Notes: generated from the letters alone by a model not told the origin. A stretch of 64,000 nt of DNA from Heterocephalus glaber (GCF_000247695.1 NW_004624743.1:11492170-11556169), one strand, 5' to 3'. Counted from the first letter of the stretch, positions 50,016 through 62,260 are shown. Translations and numbers: made by a program.

Positions 50016-50554
50016 CATGAATGGCTTTTTATTTCACTTTTGAAGAGAGAAATTTCTTAAATTAAAATAGAGGAAACTCATTTGTACCTTAAATACATTA
50101 AATATATGATCAAAGCATGCATGGGACTCAAGGAGGCTTGCTAAATTAAATAGCTTTTATGCTTGTACCCTGGGAAGGAACAAACATTGAAGAGCTCATA
50201 GAAAGGATGGCAGAACTAAAGTTCTCATAATTTTTTTCTCAAAGAAAAAAGATTAAGACAAATACAAAATAAAATTTAAAATAAATTTGGAATTTCACCT
50301 TTTGGAAGTTTTCAGAAATGGAAGTTCACCCAGTTTCACACAGTTCCCATTCACTGACAATAAAAATCTTATAATAACATGCCATGATGACAGAAAGAAA
50401 TGAAGTCTCACCTAGAATCCGGTTACCCAATCGTTCTACACGTTTTTAGGGTCACTGCTGTATATTACTCTCTTCATCAACCAAGGCCTGATAGTAGAGA
50501 GGAGGTGGGAATTTTGGGAGAGGGACAGTGGAGAAGTAATAATGTAACCTGCTG
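50016..50554. other. Unassigned AT-rich DNA
   Basis: No gene or repeat recognised. Confidence 0.3.
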
Positions 50555-50725
50555 AACCAAGCATGGTGGTAAATATCTGTAATATTAAATATCTCAGCTA
50601 CTTGGGAGGCTGGGGTAAGAGGATTACAAGTTTCAAGACAGCTGGGGTAATGTAGAGCGATCCTGTCTCAAACAAAAAGTGGTCTGAATGTAGCTCGGTG
50701 TCTCTTGGGCTCAGTCCCCAGTAAC
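50555..50725 (+). mobile_element. B1-dID composite SINE, diverged
   Basis: B1 half (50555-50675: ACCAAGCATGGTGGTAAATA, CTACTTGGGAGGCTGGGGTA, ATCCTGTCTCAAAC) joined to a degraded ID half (50679-50725: TGGTCTGAATGTAGCTCGG through CTCAGTCCCCAGTAACC). More diverged than the copy at 11746-11946, so older. Confidence 0.75.
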
Positions 50726-51988
50726 CACTGCCCTCTCCACAAACACACATGAATACACAAAGGTGCCACCTTGTAGAATGGAAGTCAACCCATTAGAGAA
50801 TAAGTTGCCCTGTATTAGTGACATTTGGCAGAGAAATTACAGGAGGCACTATCTTTACTTTTAATGCTCTAAAACTCTTATCATATATTTTCACTAAGTA
50901 TGAAAGTAGAAGAAAGAGAATGTACGATGGTAATGATAGGGATTGGAAAGGTTCTTGTGAGGGTTTCAGATGCCAGTCACATATTTTGCTGCTTTACCCA
51001 ATTTGAAGCTCTCAACTGCGAAAAACCAAGATATATCTTTTACAGGTACAAATTCCCAATGAGGAATGTGTTCATAATGTATACCTAAAATGTACCAGTA
51101 AACTTAATGGAATTTTAAAAAGTGTGTTAGTGTCCTTAACAACTACTGGGTAGATCACTTGACATTCTTATCACTGAAGAGTTTTATCTCCCCTCATTGA
51201 TGAATGATCACTATGAGAAAGAATGAGACATTCTTTGTTTGTGGGAAGTGGACACAATAAACATTATATTCAAGAAGCTTTCAGAGAATATGCATTCTTC
51301 ATTGATCTTCAGAGTTAGAAATGTAAACTTGACAGACCCAAAAAGAAAACCAGGGATAGGGAAAACTTTGTTTTAATGCTACAAAATTGGATATATGGTC
51401 AGATATTGAACATGGTCCATTGTGAACAGAGAAATCTATCAGAAAGGAATTATAAGGCCTAATTTGGCAAATAAATAGCACTCTGAATAATATAGTGGTT
51501 TATAGTACAGAATGTTAGAAATGGTATGTGTTCTAATTACACAAATAAAAACATTAATTTCGAGGGGCCTGAGTATTGTAGCAATCCAAGGTCAGAGCTG
51601 AGAATACCTTCTGGGCCCATCTTAGAATGCAGTCTCTTATGTCCTAATACCAATTGCTAAACATCTGTCAGATCTTTTCAGGATTTGATCAAAACAATAA
51701 TTGCTATTTAGGAATACATTCTTCATTATGACACATTTTACATAGTGTAACAATAATTCATTCCTTTTTAATACTATTTTTTGTCTCCCTAGCTACTGTC
51801 CTAAAGTTCAATAACTTCATAAAGTGGTTTCCTAGAAATATAAAAACCTTCAATGTTACCATGGTATTTTTAAAGTAAAGTAATACCTAATCATAATTGA
51901 CTATTACACAGAATGCTTTACTTTTTGAAGAGCTTTGACAGTTTGGAAATAAACATAAGATTCTACTTTTAAAATGTCCTGTATGCAC
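50726..51988. other. Unassigned AT-rich DNA
   Basis: Short overlapping frames only; no gene or repeat recognised. Confidence 0.3.
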
Positions 51989-52250
51989 TTTTTCTTCCCA
52001 TTTCACATTATCTGTTATACCTTTTAGTCCTTACTTACACTCTCAGTTTCTCACACCAGAGAAACTATTCGGTATTTACACATGTGTGTCCTATTAATTT
52101 CACTCCTATTAATTTCACTTAAGAGTATCGTCTCAATGTGCATCCATTTAGCTATAAATGTCTCTAGTTTCTCATTCTTTATGGCTGAGTAATACTCCAT
52201 TTTATTTTAAAAAAAAACACATTTTCTTCATCCAGTCTCATTATAAGTAT
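51989..52250 (-). mobile_element. L1 3' end fragment (antisense)
   Basis: TTTCTCACACCAGAGAAACT, CAATGTGCATCCATTTAGCT, TCTTTATGGCTGAGTAATAC, TCCATTTTAT is the antisense end of L1 ORF2, closely matching 59400-59600. A local duplication (CTATTAATTTCACTC repeated) lies near 52089-52118. Confidence 0.8.
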
Positions 52251-52389
52251 ACTATAGCAATTCAAAAAGAATACCTTGGAGGATATCTTATTTCTGAATT
52301 TGGTACATAATATTATATAAAATTTCCAGTTTTAAAAAAATAAGAAGCAGGCAAAAAAAAAAAAAGAAAAAAAGAAAAAGGGGACAACA

Positions 52390-53591
52390 AGATATTGTAC
52401 GTGATAGACAAAAATAAGTAATCAATGCATCTATCCTTGTGTAAACACAAGTATTGACAGTACTAGACAAAGACTTTAAATAAGCTGGCTTAAATATATT
52501 AAAAGAATGAGATGAAATCATGTCTAAAAATAAAAGTGTGATAATGATAGCTCATCAATTAAAGAATGACAAAAATCAGTAAATATATTATATGAAAAAT
52601 ATAGAAATCTTGGAATTAAAAAGTACAAAGATTGAAAACACTTTACTACAGGAACTCAACAGCAGAATTAAGGCATTAGAAGGTAGAATCTATGAAAGTG
52701 AACATAGGTCAGTTGAAATTATCCAATCTGAGAAACAGAGAGAAAATTTAATTTAAAAAAATATGAAATGAATTTAAGAAATATATAGCACATGACCAAC
52801 TAAGACATAATATGAGTCGCAGAGATGAGCAAAGGGGTTGTACAACTGTTTGAAAAAATAATGGCTCAAAACCTCTCAAATTTGATAAAAACATTAATTT
52901 CCATATCCATGGAGCATCACAATCTCTAAATATTATAAATTGCAAGAGGATGAAGCAGTCAAATTGTTAACAGTCCAAGAGAAAGACAATCTTGAAAGTA
53001 GTGAGAGAAAAATGACTCAGTGTATAGAAGTCATCATCATCATCAACAAGACTAAGAAACCATAAAGGCCAGAAGGCAGTGAAATAACATATTCAAAATA
53101 CAAAAACATAAAGCGTACCTATCAGCCAATACCTGATAAATTATCCTTCAAAAGTTAAGGAAAAATTTAGAGTTTCCCACATAAACTAAAACTGAATTTG
53201 TTGCTATCACTGCTGTGCTGCTGTGAATTTTTTAGGTTTTAATGAAAGCACAATGGATGCTTAGTTACATCCATATGAGGAAGTGAAGCTGGTCACGGAA
53301 AACACAGGTAAATATAAAAGACAGTATGAATATATTTTTTGTGGATTCTTTTCTACTTTCTTTAAGATAATACATAATACATCAGTAATTATAAATCTAT
53401 CATTTAGCACACAAACTGTATAAAGAGGTAGATTGTGATAATAACATCAGAAAGGCATGGGGAGAAAGAAGGAAGCTATAAAGAGCAAATTTTTATACTA
53501 TGGAAATTAAGTTAGAGTAAATGTGAGTTAGAGTATAATGATGAAAATGTTCATTATAATCCAGTGGGCAAATATGTGTATATATAGAGAG

Positions 53592-53627
<36 letters not shown>

Positions 53628-55392
53628 GAGAACATGTATGTATATTTATATTAAAATGACATGGTAAAATAAGTTGAAAATAAAAAGATATTTCATGTAC
53701 AAAAATAAAAATTTAAAAAAACAGTGAAAAGCTGTTGACAGAGAAAAAGAAGGACAATGTATACTGACATAGTGGTCAACCCATCAAGAAGCTACACAAC
53801 TACAAATATGCATACACCTACCATTACAGCTTTCAACAGCATAGCCTGGCCGAACTGAAAGGAAAATAGGTACATTAATAAGAAGAGTTGGAGACTTTAG
53901 TATTTTATTTTCAATGATTGAACAACTAGAAAGAATATCAATAAGTAAACAGGAAATTTGAACACCAGTGTAAGCCGAACAGAACAAACAAGCATCAATA
54001 GCGCATTCTACACAAGAAATAATGCATATTATTGCCAAAAGCACATGAAACATTTCTCAAGAATGACTATATTTTGGGCCATATGACAAATCCCAATAAA
54101 TGTGAAAAGTTTGAAAATATAGATGCATGTTTTCTTATAGTAATGAAACTAGAAATCACTGAGAAGTTAATCTGTAAGATTCAAAAATATGGGATATTTA
54201 ACAGACTCCTGAATAACTAATGGAGCAAAATAGAAATTACAAGAAAAATTTGAAGAGCCTTGAAATATATAAAAGGAGAACAGAGCACCAAAGCTTATGA
54301 GGTGCTGAAAAATGTAATTAAGGGAGAACTTACAGCTTACAGGTCTACAGGTCAACTTTCATTAAGGAGAGAGAGTTCAAATTAATGACCCATCCATCCA
54401 TATTAATAAAATGTAGAAAAAGAAATATAAACCCAAAACAAAGTAGAAAATTAATATATATTAAAATAGAAACCACTGAGATAAAGACTGGAAAAATAGA
54501 AAAATCAAAGAATCCAAAGTTGAGTCTTAAAAAGAAAATATAATTAAATAAACTTATAAGTAGAATAATGAATAAAGAAACAAGATTACTAAAATCAGAA
54601 ATGGCAGAAAAATTACTATCTTATAAAAGCAAACAGGTTAAACATGAATACTATGAATAGTCATATTTAAATTAGGTAATTTTGATAAAATCACAAATTC
54701 TTGGAAAAACTTAAACTTCCAGAACATATTCAATGAGAAATAAAAATTCTGAATAGAACTCTTACAAGCAAAAAGATTGAGTTAATAAAACTCCCATCAA
54801 AGAAAAGTCCAGGCCCAGATGGTTTCACTACTGTAATGTTACAAGTATTTTTAAAAGAATTAACACCAATCTGCTTCCAATTTTCAAGAAATAAAAATAG
54901 TAGGAACATTTTTTAACTAATTCTGTGGGGCCATTATTTTTCTAACCCAAAAGCCAGCAAAAGACATTGCAAGAAAAGGAAGCTACAAATCAATATCCCT
55001 ACACATGTACATGGAAAAATACCTCAAAAAAAGCTAACAACTCACATTCAGCAGTATACAAAAAAGGATTATATACCATTCCAAATTCAAGGGTGTCCTA
55101 GAATTGTAGTTTACTCAACATATTAAATCAAACCAATGTAATTCACCATGTTAATTGAGTAAAAGAAAATACATGTAATCATCTCAAACACAAAAAATTA
55201 TTTGACAAAACCCAGCACAATTTCATAGTTACAAACACGCAGCACCTTAGGAATATAAGAGAGCACTGTGCATCTGACAAAGGATATCTATGAAATACCC
55301 ATGACTAACATCATATATGGTAAAAGGCCAAAGCTTTCTCTCTAAAACCTGAAATCAGACAAGGATATCTGCTCTCATCACTTATTGAACAT
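52390..55392 (+). mobile_element. Ancient L1, ORF1 to ORF2 reverse transcriptase region
   Basis: Collinear with old L1: ORF1-region DNA (52470-53120: GACTTTAAATAAGCTGGC, TAGGTCAGTTGAAATTATCC, AGAAACCATAAAGGCCAGAA), a spacer, then ORF2 DNA (53780-55392: GGGCCATATGACAAATCCCA, AGCTTATGAGGTGCTGAAAA, AAAAGTCCAGGCCCAGATGG, CACATGTACATGG, ATCAGACAAGGATATCTGCT). It stops abruptly inside the reverse transcriptase region, with multiple frameshifts and deletions. Inactive. Confidence 0.8.
53593..53623. repeat. (AC)n microsatellite
   Basis: About fifteen uninterrupted AC units, flanked on both sides by an ATAGAGAGAAC motif, inside the old L1 between ORF1- and ORF2-like parts. Confidence 0.95.
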
Positions 55393-56593
55393 TGTAATGG
55401 TTTAGCTCTAGAAAGTCCACCAAAAGGCTCATGTATTCAGAGATAAGACCTTTGGAGGGCAATGGCATCATGGAGCCTTTCACTTGCAGTATCCTGTATA
55501 ATCATCTTTAATGCACCCATTTGTGTACCGCTGTACTGTTGGTGTTGTGCCTCTAGAAAGCAAACTCTGTGAGAGCAGAAAATGTAAGCAGAGTGTCTAA
55601 AAGGGACGCTAAAATTATGGAATGAAACAATGAATAATCCTGGGAAATCTAACATGCTGCAGTACAAATGGTATTTGATGTTCATCTCCCCACTCCGCAC
55701 ATGCACGTCTGCACCCACAATTTTCCCGAAGTCTTTCAACAATTCCTTTGTCAAACAGCGAAACTTGAACATTCTCGATCAAAGAAGATCTTGTACTCAG
55801 AATCACTTGTGTAATATATAAGTAATCCTTCAGTTGTACCATTTCTTAGGGTGCACATGGTGACTCTGAAGCCGGTCTGGGGTTAGGGTTGTTGCACCCA
55901 ATGTGATTGTTTTCCTCGACCTCAGTGAGCAGCCTCTGTGCTTGTCTAAGGGCAGGATTTAGCCATGTGTGGTTGGTTGATTACAACAAACATATGGGGA
56001 AAATGGCTGAGAATGCTCAAATATTGAAACCATATGTTACTGCATGGGAAACTATGCCTTATTAAAAAACAAAACAAAAACTGAGAATCCAGCTAGAAAC
56101 ATGCAGTTTGAAGCATTTGCTTTTCAGAGCTTGACAGCATTCAATTTATTAGGTTGAAAACTTAATCTTTAGAGACTGAACAAAATCTTTACATTTCAGA
56201 TCTATTACTTAGTTAAAACATTCCTTTTGACTACAGAAAATTTCAAAAACTCATTGTCTTCCAAAAATTTTAAAAATCATTGAAAAGCATCCTGAATTCT
56301 TGAAAGTTAAAATTCTATTTTAAATATCATGAGGACTTCACAGATATATATATATATATATATATATACTTTTATAAAAATGAGCTGTTTTAACTTTAGC
56401 TAAAGATCACATCATTTCATAAAGAAATGGAACATACCAGGAGATTGAGAATGTTTGTGGAATATTAGTCATGCAATTAAAGGCTAAAAATGTTCTGATC
56501 ATGCTAGTATTTGTAGCAGAAGAGATGCTGGGTCTCTGTGAAGACAGCAGAATCACACACATTTTCTTCTGGGTCTCAGATAAACCTCCGCAC
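55393..56593. other. Unassigned DNA after the L1 break
   Basis: The start (GTTTAGCTCTAGAAAGTCCA, CCAAAAGGCTCATGTATTCA) recalls the 5' part of a rodent LTR. Two overlapping minus-strand frames (55437-55842) have no recognisable product. An (AT)n run lies at 56344-56369. Confidence 0.3.
56344..56369. repeat. (AT)n microsatellite
   Basis: About twelve AT units. Confidence 0.9.
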
Positions 56594-56907
56594 CTATTGT
56601 GGTTTGGATGTGGAATGTAGTCCTGAACCCTCTGGCACTCAGAAGAATGGACTGGGAAAGGCAAGAGAACTACAGGGAACTCCAGCTGCCTTGCGCTTAG
56701 GACCTGGGGCCTGGTTAGAGAGGGATTGCAGTGGACATGGCCTGGAAAAGCAAATCCATGACTCTTCCCTTTTCTCTTTGCTCCCTGACTGCCATGATGT
56801 GTGCAGCCTTCCTCTGAGCAGAGCCTTCCATCCTATGGTTTCTGCACAGAAGTCAGTACCATGAATTGTAACCCTGAGCCAAAATGAACTCCTCCTTTAA
56901 GGAGGAG
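56594..56907 (+). mobile_element. ERVL-MaLR-like LTR
   Basis: Begins ATTGTGGTTTGGATGTGGAA and ends ACCATGAATTGTAACCCTGA, GCCAAAATGAACTCCTCCTT, the order of a MaLR-type LTR. A 9-bp-arm inverted repeat (CTCCTCCTT / AAGGAGGAG, 56889-56907) lies at its 3' end. The 108-codon frame over it is not a gene. Confidence 0.55.
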
Positions 56908-57639
56908 TATTGTATGTATTGTATGTCAGTATTGCATGTCAGTGATCAGAAAGCAGCCAAGGCACCCCTTCAATTCTAAAATGCCATTGATTGTAGAATA
57001 CACCACCTTTCAGAAACAAAAATGCAAAATTTAATGCTATTGATGCTATAATTTAATGCTAAAGTATAATACATATCCTGATTTCTAAGAGTTTATGTTG
57101 TAAAAACATGCATGGTCAACACAATAAAGTGTGGTAGTTATATAAATTTGAATTTTGGCTTCATGCCCTAATATGTCAAATATAAAGTATATTAAGACAC
57201 AGTTTTTGGTGATTTTCACTCACATCCTTACTTTGGTGACTCTTCCTTCAGATAAGGAGCTCAGTGCTCCTGACTTCTGACCCATAACACTCAGCCCTGT
57301 CTGCTGGGGAAATTTCTGAGCTTTGAGCTCTGCACTCCACAAAGGGCCAGTGTGCCAGATTTCCATCCCACTTGGGGCCTCTAGACACTGATTTGGTGGA
57401 TTACTTTAGGCTAGGAAATTTGATAGTCAAAAGTGACCATGTTATCATTTTAATAATGTTGGCATTTTAATTGTGGATTCTTTGATTCAATACTTTTTCC
57501 TAATTTTATCTATTACAGATTTTGATGTATTATCATCAGCTATATTTGAAAATAGGAAAACAATATATGAAAATTATATCTTATTTTTATTCTTGCATAT
57601 ATTTCATGTTTATATCACATATATAGTGATAGAAAAAGC
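56908..57639. other. Unassigned noncoding DNA
   Basis: Starts with short repeats of GTATTGTATGTCA-type units; otherwise nothing recognised. Confidence 0.3.
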
Positions 57640-57775
57640 AGTAACTTTGAGAGTAACTAAGGTCTTGTTTCATTATCTACTATGTGACCTGGAAGTTGCT
57701 TAGTATCACTTAATCACAATTTCCTCAGTAATAATGTGAAGATAAATATTGCACTTAATAAATCTGTTTAGCATT
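57640..57775 (+). mobile_element. MIR-like SINE
   Basis: CTACTATGTGACCTGGAAGT, TGCTTAGTATCACTTAATCA, CAATTTCCTCAGTAATAATG, TGAAGATAAATATTGCACTT follow the MIR core order. Confidence 0.6.
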
Positions 57776-58607
57776 AACAAAATATAAATTGTGTAGGACA
57801 TTTTCTAGCATGTAATCATGTTTCAACAGTGGATAAGCTATATAGTCATCAGTTAACTATATAATATCGTGACATATGATGACTTGAAAAAATATATGTA
57901 TGAAACTTCCATCAAATTACTGACTCTGGTAAATATGAAACTCTACTGACTCTACTATGAACCAGTAGCTGCTATCTTTGCTACTCTCTAACTTGCATGT
58001 ATTGCTTAGGTAGTCATGTTTAAACATCAAAATCTTTCTGTAAGGATCTAGGTAGTTACAGAACTGTATCACATCATGCCAATTACTTAAAATCCATTTA
58101 TTTGTTCTGACATGAATGAAATTGATGTTCTATACTAGTAATGCCTTTTAAATGTTTGGTCATAATGTTTTTCTTTTTATGTAGTGTTATTCTATTTTAA
58201 TTAATATCACAGCTCTGCAATGAAACTAACAGACCTTATTATCTGTGGATTTGTAAACTTTCCTGACTATTCTCATCTTTTTTGAATTGCCATTTTTTCA
58301 TTTTCCCTAATTCTCTATGTATTACATTTAATCTGGTCTTTTTTAAAAAACTGGAACTTCTTTCTTACCATTTCATCACCCTCCTCAAATTCCTGAGGTC
58401 CCTGCTATAGCTCCAAACTGTTGTATAAATACAGTTGAAGTACTGTAAAGAAGCCCATATTTCTAACCCTTTTTTCAAATAGTGAAGAGTATATTTGTTG
58501 ATTAATTTGCATTCACCTTTGTGCTTACCTATATCTTTGCTGATCCTTTATGAGGTTCTGAAAAATGCATTCTTTCAGCATGTTTAAAGTATCTTAAATA
58601 CAAATTT
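57776..58607. other. Unassigned AT-rich DNA
   Basis: No gene or repeat recognised. Confidence 0.3.
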
Positions 58608-58820
58608 TTCTTTTTTTAAAAAATTCATTTATTGGTACATTTTAGGTATACAGCACAATTACATTTCTCATTGGGAACTTGTACCTTTACATGATGCATC
58701 TTGGTTCTTATTTTTTCCCCATTCCTAGACCTCCCTTCACCCCCTCCACCCTTCCCTATTTACAAAGATTTATTTCCATTTTTTCCATTTCTCAGCATTT
58801 TTCCTTTCCCTTCTTTGCTT

Positions 58821-58851
58821 TCCCCTGCCCCTCCCACTACCCCTACCCCTT
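58821..58851 (-). other. G-quadruplex-capable tract, copy 1
   Basis: On the minus strand (L1 sense) the C-rich stretch becomes five close G runs (GGGG, GGGG, GGG, GGGG, GGGG). Typical of the L1 3'UTR polypurine tract. Confidence 0.65.
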
Positions 58852-59087
58852 TGGACCTTTTCTTCCTATTTTGCATTATTGATTATTCATTCTAATCATT
58901 GGTACATTTTAGGTATACAATATAATGACATTCATCATTGGAAATTTGCACCTTTACATGATGCATCTTGGTTCTTATTTTTTCCCCATTCCTAGACCTC
59001 CCTTCACCCCCCCCACCCTTCCCTATTTACAAAGATTTATTTCCATTTTTTCCATTTCTCAGCATTTTTCCTTTCCCTTCTTTGCTT

Positions 59088-59118
59088 TCCCCTGCCCCTC
59101 CCACTACCCCTACCCCTT
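59088..59118 (-). other. G-quadruplex-capable tract, copy 2
   Basis: Identical to the tract at 58821-58851, exactly 267 bp further on. Confidence 0.65.
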
Positions 59119-59665
59119 TGGACCTTTTCTTCCTATTTTGCATTATTGATTATTCATTCTAATCATTGGTACATTTTAGGTATACAATATAATGACATTC
59201 ATCATTGGAAATTTGCACCTTTACATAGTCCCTCTTGGTTCTTATTTTTCACCTTTGCCCAGCTCTCCCTTCAACCCTTCAATTCCTCCCTATTTACAAA
59301 GATTTTCTTCCTATTTTTCCATTTTCTCATATTAATTCCATTCCCTTCTATCCTTTCCCCTAGCCCTCCCACTTCCTTCCCCTTTGCCCCTTTTCTTCCT
59401 ATTTCACATTACCTATTATACATTTTAGTCCTTATTTACACTTTCAGTTTCTCACACCAGAGAAACTATTTGGTATTTACACACGTGTGTCCTATTTATT
59501 TCATTTAAGAGTATTGCCTCAATGTGAATCCATTTAGCTATAAATATCTCTAATTTCTCATTTTTTATGGCTGAGTAGTACTCCATTTTATAAAAAAAAA
59601 AACACATTTTCTTTATCCAGTCTCCAGTTGATGGGCAATAGGGCTGTTATTTTCAAACAAATATA

Positions 59666-61329
59666 AATCCTGAACATTTTAAAGAGACAGAAGTTCAACT
59701 GTTGCAGAATTCTGTTCCATGAATATGGTGCTACCCACTGGGCAGACACTTACACACAGGGAGAACTGCCAGGAACGAGCAAGGTTGATTTTAACCAGAA
59801 ATCACAATCCAAGTTTTCTCAACACAGCTGGCTACTCAAGCACTGTCTTTGGAGTTGGACAAGGAGAAAGCAGAGGACACAAGTTTAGAGTATACTCTGA
59901 TGGCTTGTCACCAACCAAAGCTCTGAGTATGAATGCAAATGTGTGTGAGTGTGTGCATGTATGTATACATTACCATCCTGCTTTCTGAAAGCACCATGGA
60001 TACTTTAAATTACAGAGTGGCAAGATAGGGCTAATAAAAAAGGAGAACATGTTTCTAGATTTTAATGTATGCTCCTTAATCTATATAAACAAATTAAGCA
60101 TATTGATTTCTTTGAATTTAAAACAGTATTTGCCCAATTTCAGGCACACACAAACATCTTTTGGAAAGAAGTTGCCGAGCTTAATGTGCTAAGTAGCATA
60201 AAAATCTGTTTGAGAAACCTGGTAAAAGTTATATTTTAAACAGGTTGAAATTTATATAGCTGCAGTGCATTCAAATGAGCATGGATAGTAAGCAAGTAGT
60301 GATATGTTAGAATAGCTGGGGGTCTGAGAAAGCAAAGGCATCTATTTAGGTTGAGGAAGCAAAGTCATGAGGTATTGAAATTCAAAGTCACGTGGTTGCA
60401 TGAAGTTTTTAAAGGCAAGAAACTCCAGAAGGAGAAACAAAGACAGGATGAAATATATCTTAGAATGAGTCACATTTGAGGACAAAAACAGAGAGAAAAA
60501 TACCCAATTGTTTGGAGAAGAAGCAAGATAATAAAGGTAGTAAGAAAAATATCAGGCTTTGCTATGGAATGTTGGAGAAACAAAGCAAAAAAAAAAACTT
60601 TAAAGAAAAAGGGAGCGCTCATTTATCTCTGATTCTACAGAGAAGTACAGGAAAATAAAGATTGGAAAACTACAAAGAATTTGTCACTGATAATCTTGGA
60701 GAATTCAATTCCAATACAATAGCTAACGTGAACAGTATATTTAAAAATAAGGGAATAAAAGAAAGCTGAAATAAGATGGAACAACCCTGGATAGTAAAAT
60801 GAAAACATTTTTTAAAAAATGAAAAAAATTCAGCATACCTGTATAAGCAATGGTAAATTTGCCATTGGATAGTGAGGACTTCTGCATTTTAGAAGGAAAA
60901 GAGTAATTGATGGAGGAAGAAGACAAAATTATGGACTTGACAGTCACTTTAAATGTTAATGGAGAGTCCCTATGTGTGTAGGAGCAGCTGCTGACAGGAA
61001 TTCAGGATATGTCAATTTTAACTATCACCCCTAGGCAGATGAGTCCCAAATTCTGTCTCTTGACTTGACCTGTCCCTTGAACTCCAGTTTGGTGGGTGGG
61101 CTTGTCACTCAGGCAAACACCACAAGTGCAGCAGACACATTCCCATCTAACTGATTCTGCTATTATTAGTCCCAAGGCACGCATCTATTTCTGTCTGACA
61201 ATTTGTCTCTGTTAGCTTCATGACACCCCTACTTTTCTTTTTCCACTTGCTTCCCCAAAATATACTGCTTAAAGCATTGACAATGGCATTACATGTGATT
61301 TGAGACCTAGAACCTAAAAAGAGAAAAAT
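59666..61329. other. Unassigned noncoding DNA
   Basis: No gene or repeat family recognised; A-rich around 60420-60800. Confidence 0.3.
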
Positions 61330-61400
61330 GTTGAATGGATGAATGCACAAATGGATGCATAGAGAAGGGTGAGTGGGTGGGTGGATGGATGATGGAATTT
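61330..61400. repeat. (GGAT)n/(GGTG)n imperfect repeat
   Basis: Imperfect GGATG, GGGTGGGT and GGATGGAT units, consistent with a decayed L2/MIR-type tail. Confidence 0.6.
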
Positions 61401-62260
61401 CTTGGTCAGTTACTGTCTCCTACGTACTGTTCTAGTTTTTCACATACAGAAATGAATGCTGGAACAAATTTCTGCCTTTATTTCACTGTTGAAAAATGTT
61501 AGATTTATTTCATGTCTTTTGCAATAAGTTCTAAGCAAATAAAGCTTAACCAGAGGTCTGAGAATGGAAGGCTGCAGGTATGATTTTGGATTGGTTGATC
61601 AGGAATGGTCCCTATGAATATCTGCATTTGGGCAGAAAAGTAAATGAAATCGGAGAACAAATCAGGATATTTGGGGAAAGAATTTTCCAGGTGGAAGGAA
61701 GAGTAAATTCAAGAGCCCTGTATGAAAAATATTCTTAGCCTATTTGAATGGTGGTGGATAGTCCTTGGTAGTTAAACGAAAAGGAGTCAGAAGGAAAACA
61801 AGACAAAAGAGAATGAGAACTCAGATCATGGTGCAAGTTTTTTTAAAACCACAATATAAGGTGCTAGATTTTGCAAATAAAGATACAGAATGCCTTCTAA
61901 ATTTGAATTTTAGATAAACAGCAATTTCCAATATGTGTATGTCTCAACTACTTCATAGGACATATGTATTTTTAAAATATTTGATGTTCATTTTAAATTC
62001 ATATTTAACTGGGTGTCCTATATTTACCTGGAAATTCTACCATTGTGATCTTTGAATTTTACTCTGAGTGAGAAGGAAAGGTGTTGGAGAATTTTGGACA
62101 AAAATGTAGAATAATTTGTAATGTAGAAAATGAATCATCCAATGGTAAGGATAAGTATGTGCAGATTGACTGAGGGCTGTCATTCTCATCAAGGCAAGGA
62201 ATGATGGCAGCTTGCCATACTTGTGGGGAGGAAGATGAACAGTAGAATGTAGTAGAGAAG
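61401..62260 (-). mobile_element. L2 LINE relic (antisense)
   Basis: Weak collinear phrases: GTACTGTTCTAGTTTTTCAC, AAGAATTTTCCAGGTGGAAG, AAATTCAAGAGCCCTGTATG, CAAGGAATGATGGCAGCTTG. Consistent with antisense L2, more eroded than 29262-30130. Confidence 0.45.

Larger units (their letters stand above)
58631..59431. repeat. Three tandem 267-bp units of L1 3'UTR
   Basis: ATTGGTACATTTTAGGTATA starts at 58631, 58898 and 59165, an exact 267-bp period. Units 1 and 2 are almost identical after their first 40 or so bases. Units 2 and 3 are identical in their first 60 or so bases, after which unit 3 diverges. Units 1 and 2 encode the same chance open frame. Confidence 0.93.
58608..59665 (-). mobile_element. 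L1 3' end (antisense) with triplicated 3'UTR
   Basis: T-rich start (poly-A on the minus strand), then 3'UTR units and, from about 59400, the antisense ORF2 end (TTTCTCACACCAGAGAAACT, TTTTATGGCTGAGTAGTACT). In sense orientation this is a 5'-truncated L1 of the same family as 15611-15900 and 51989-52250. Confidence 0.85.

Noticed and set aside
55437..55842. Two overlapping minus-strand frames that could be read as one frameshifted pseudogene
   Set aside because: No recognisable protein family, and the left part looks LTR-derived; the apparent continuity across frames is too weak.
56538..56864. 108-codon plus-strand frame with a reasonable composition
   Set aside because: It is covered mostly by a MaLR-like LTR, which explains its lower AT content.
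58679..59508. Open frames of 60-120 codons on the plus strand, two of them nearly identical
   Set aside because: They lie in antisense L1 3'UTR; the identity comes from the 267-bp tandem duplication and the Phe/Pro/Ser bias from the CT-rich tract.
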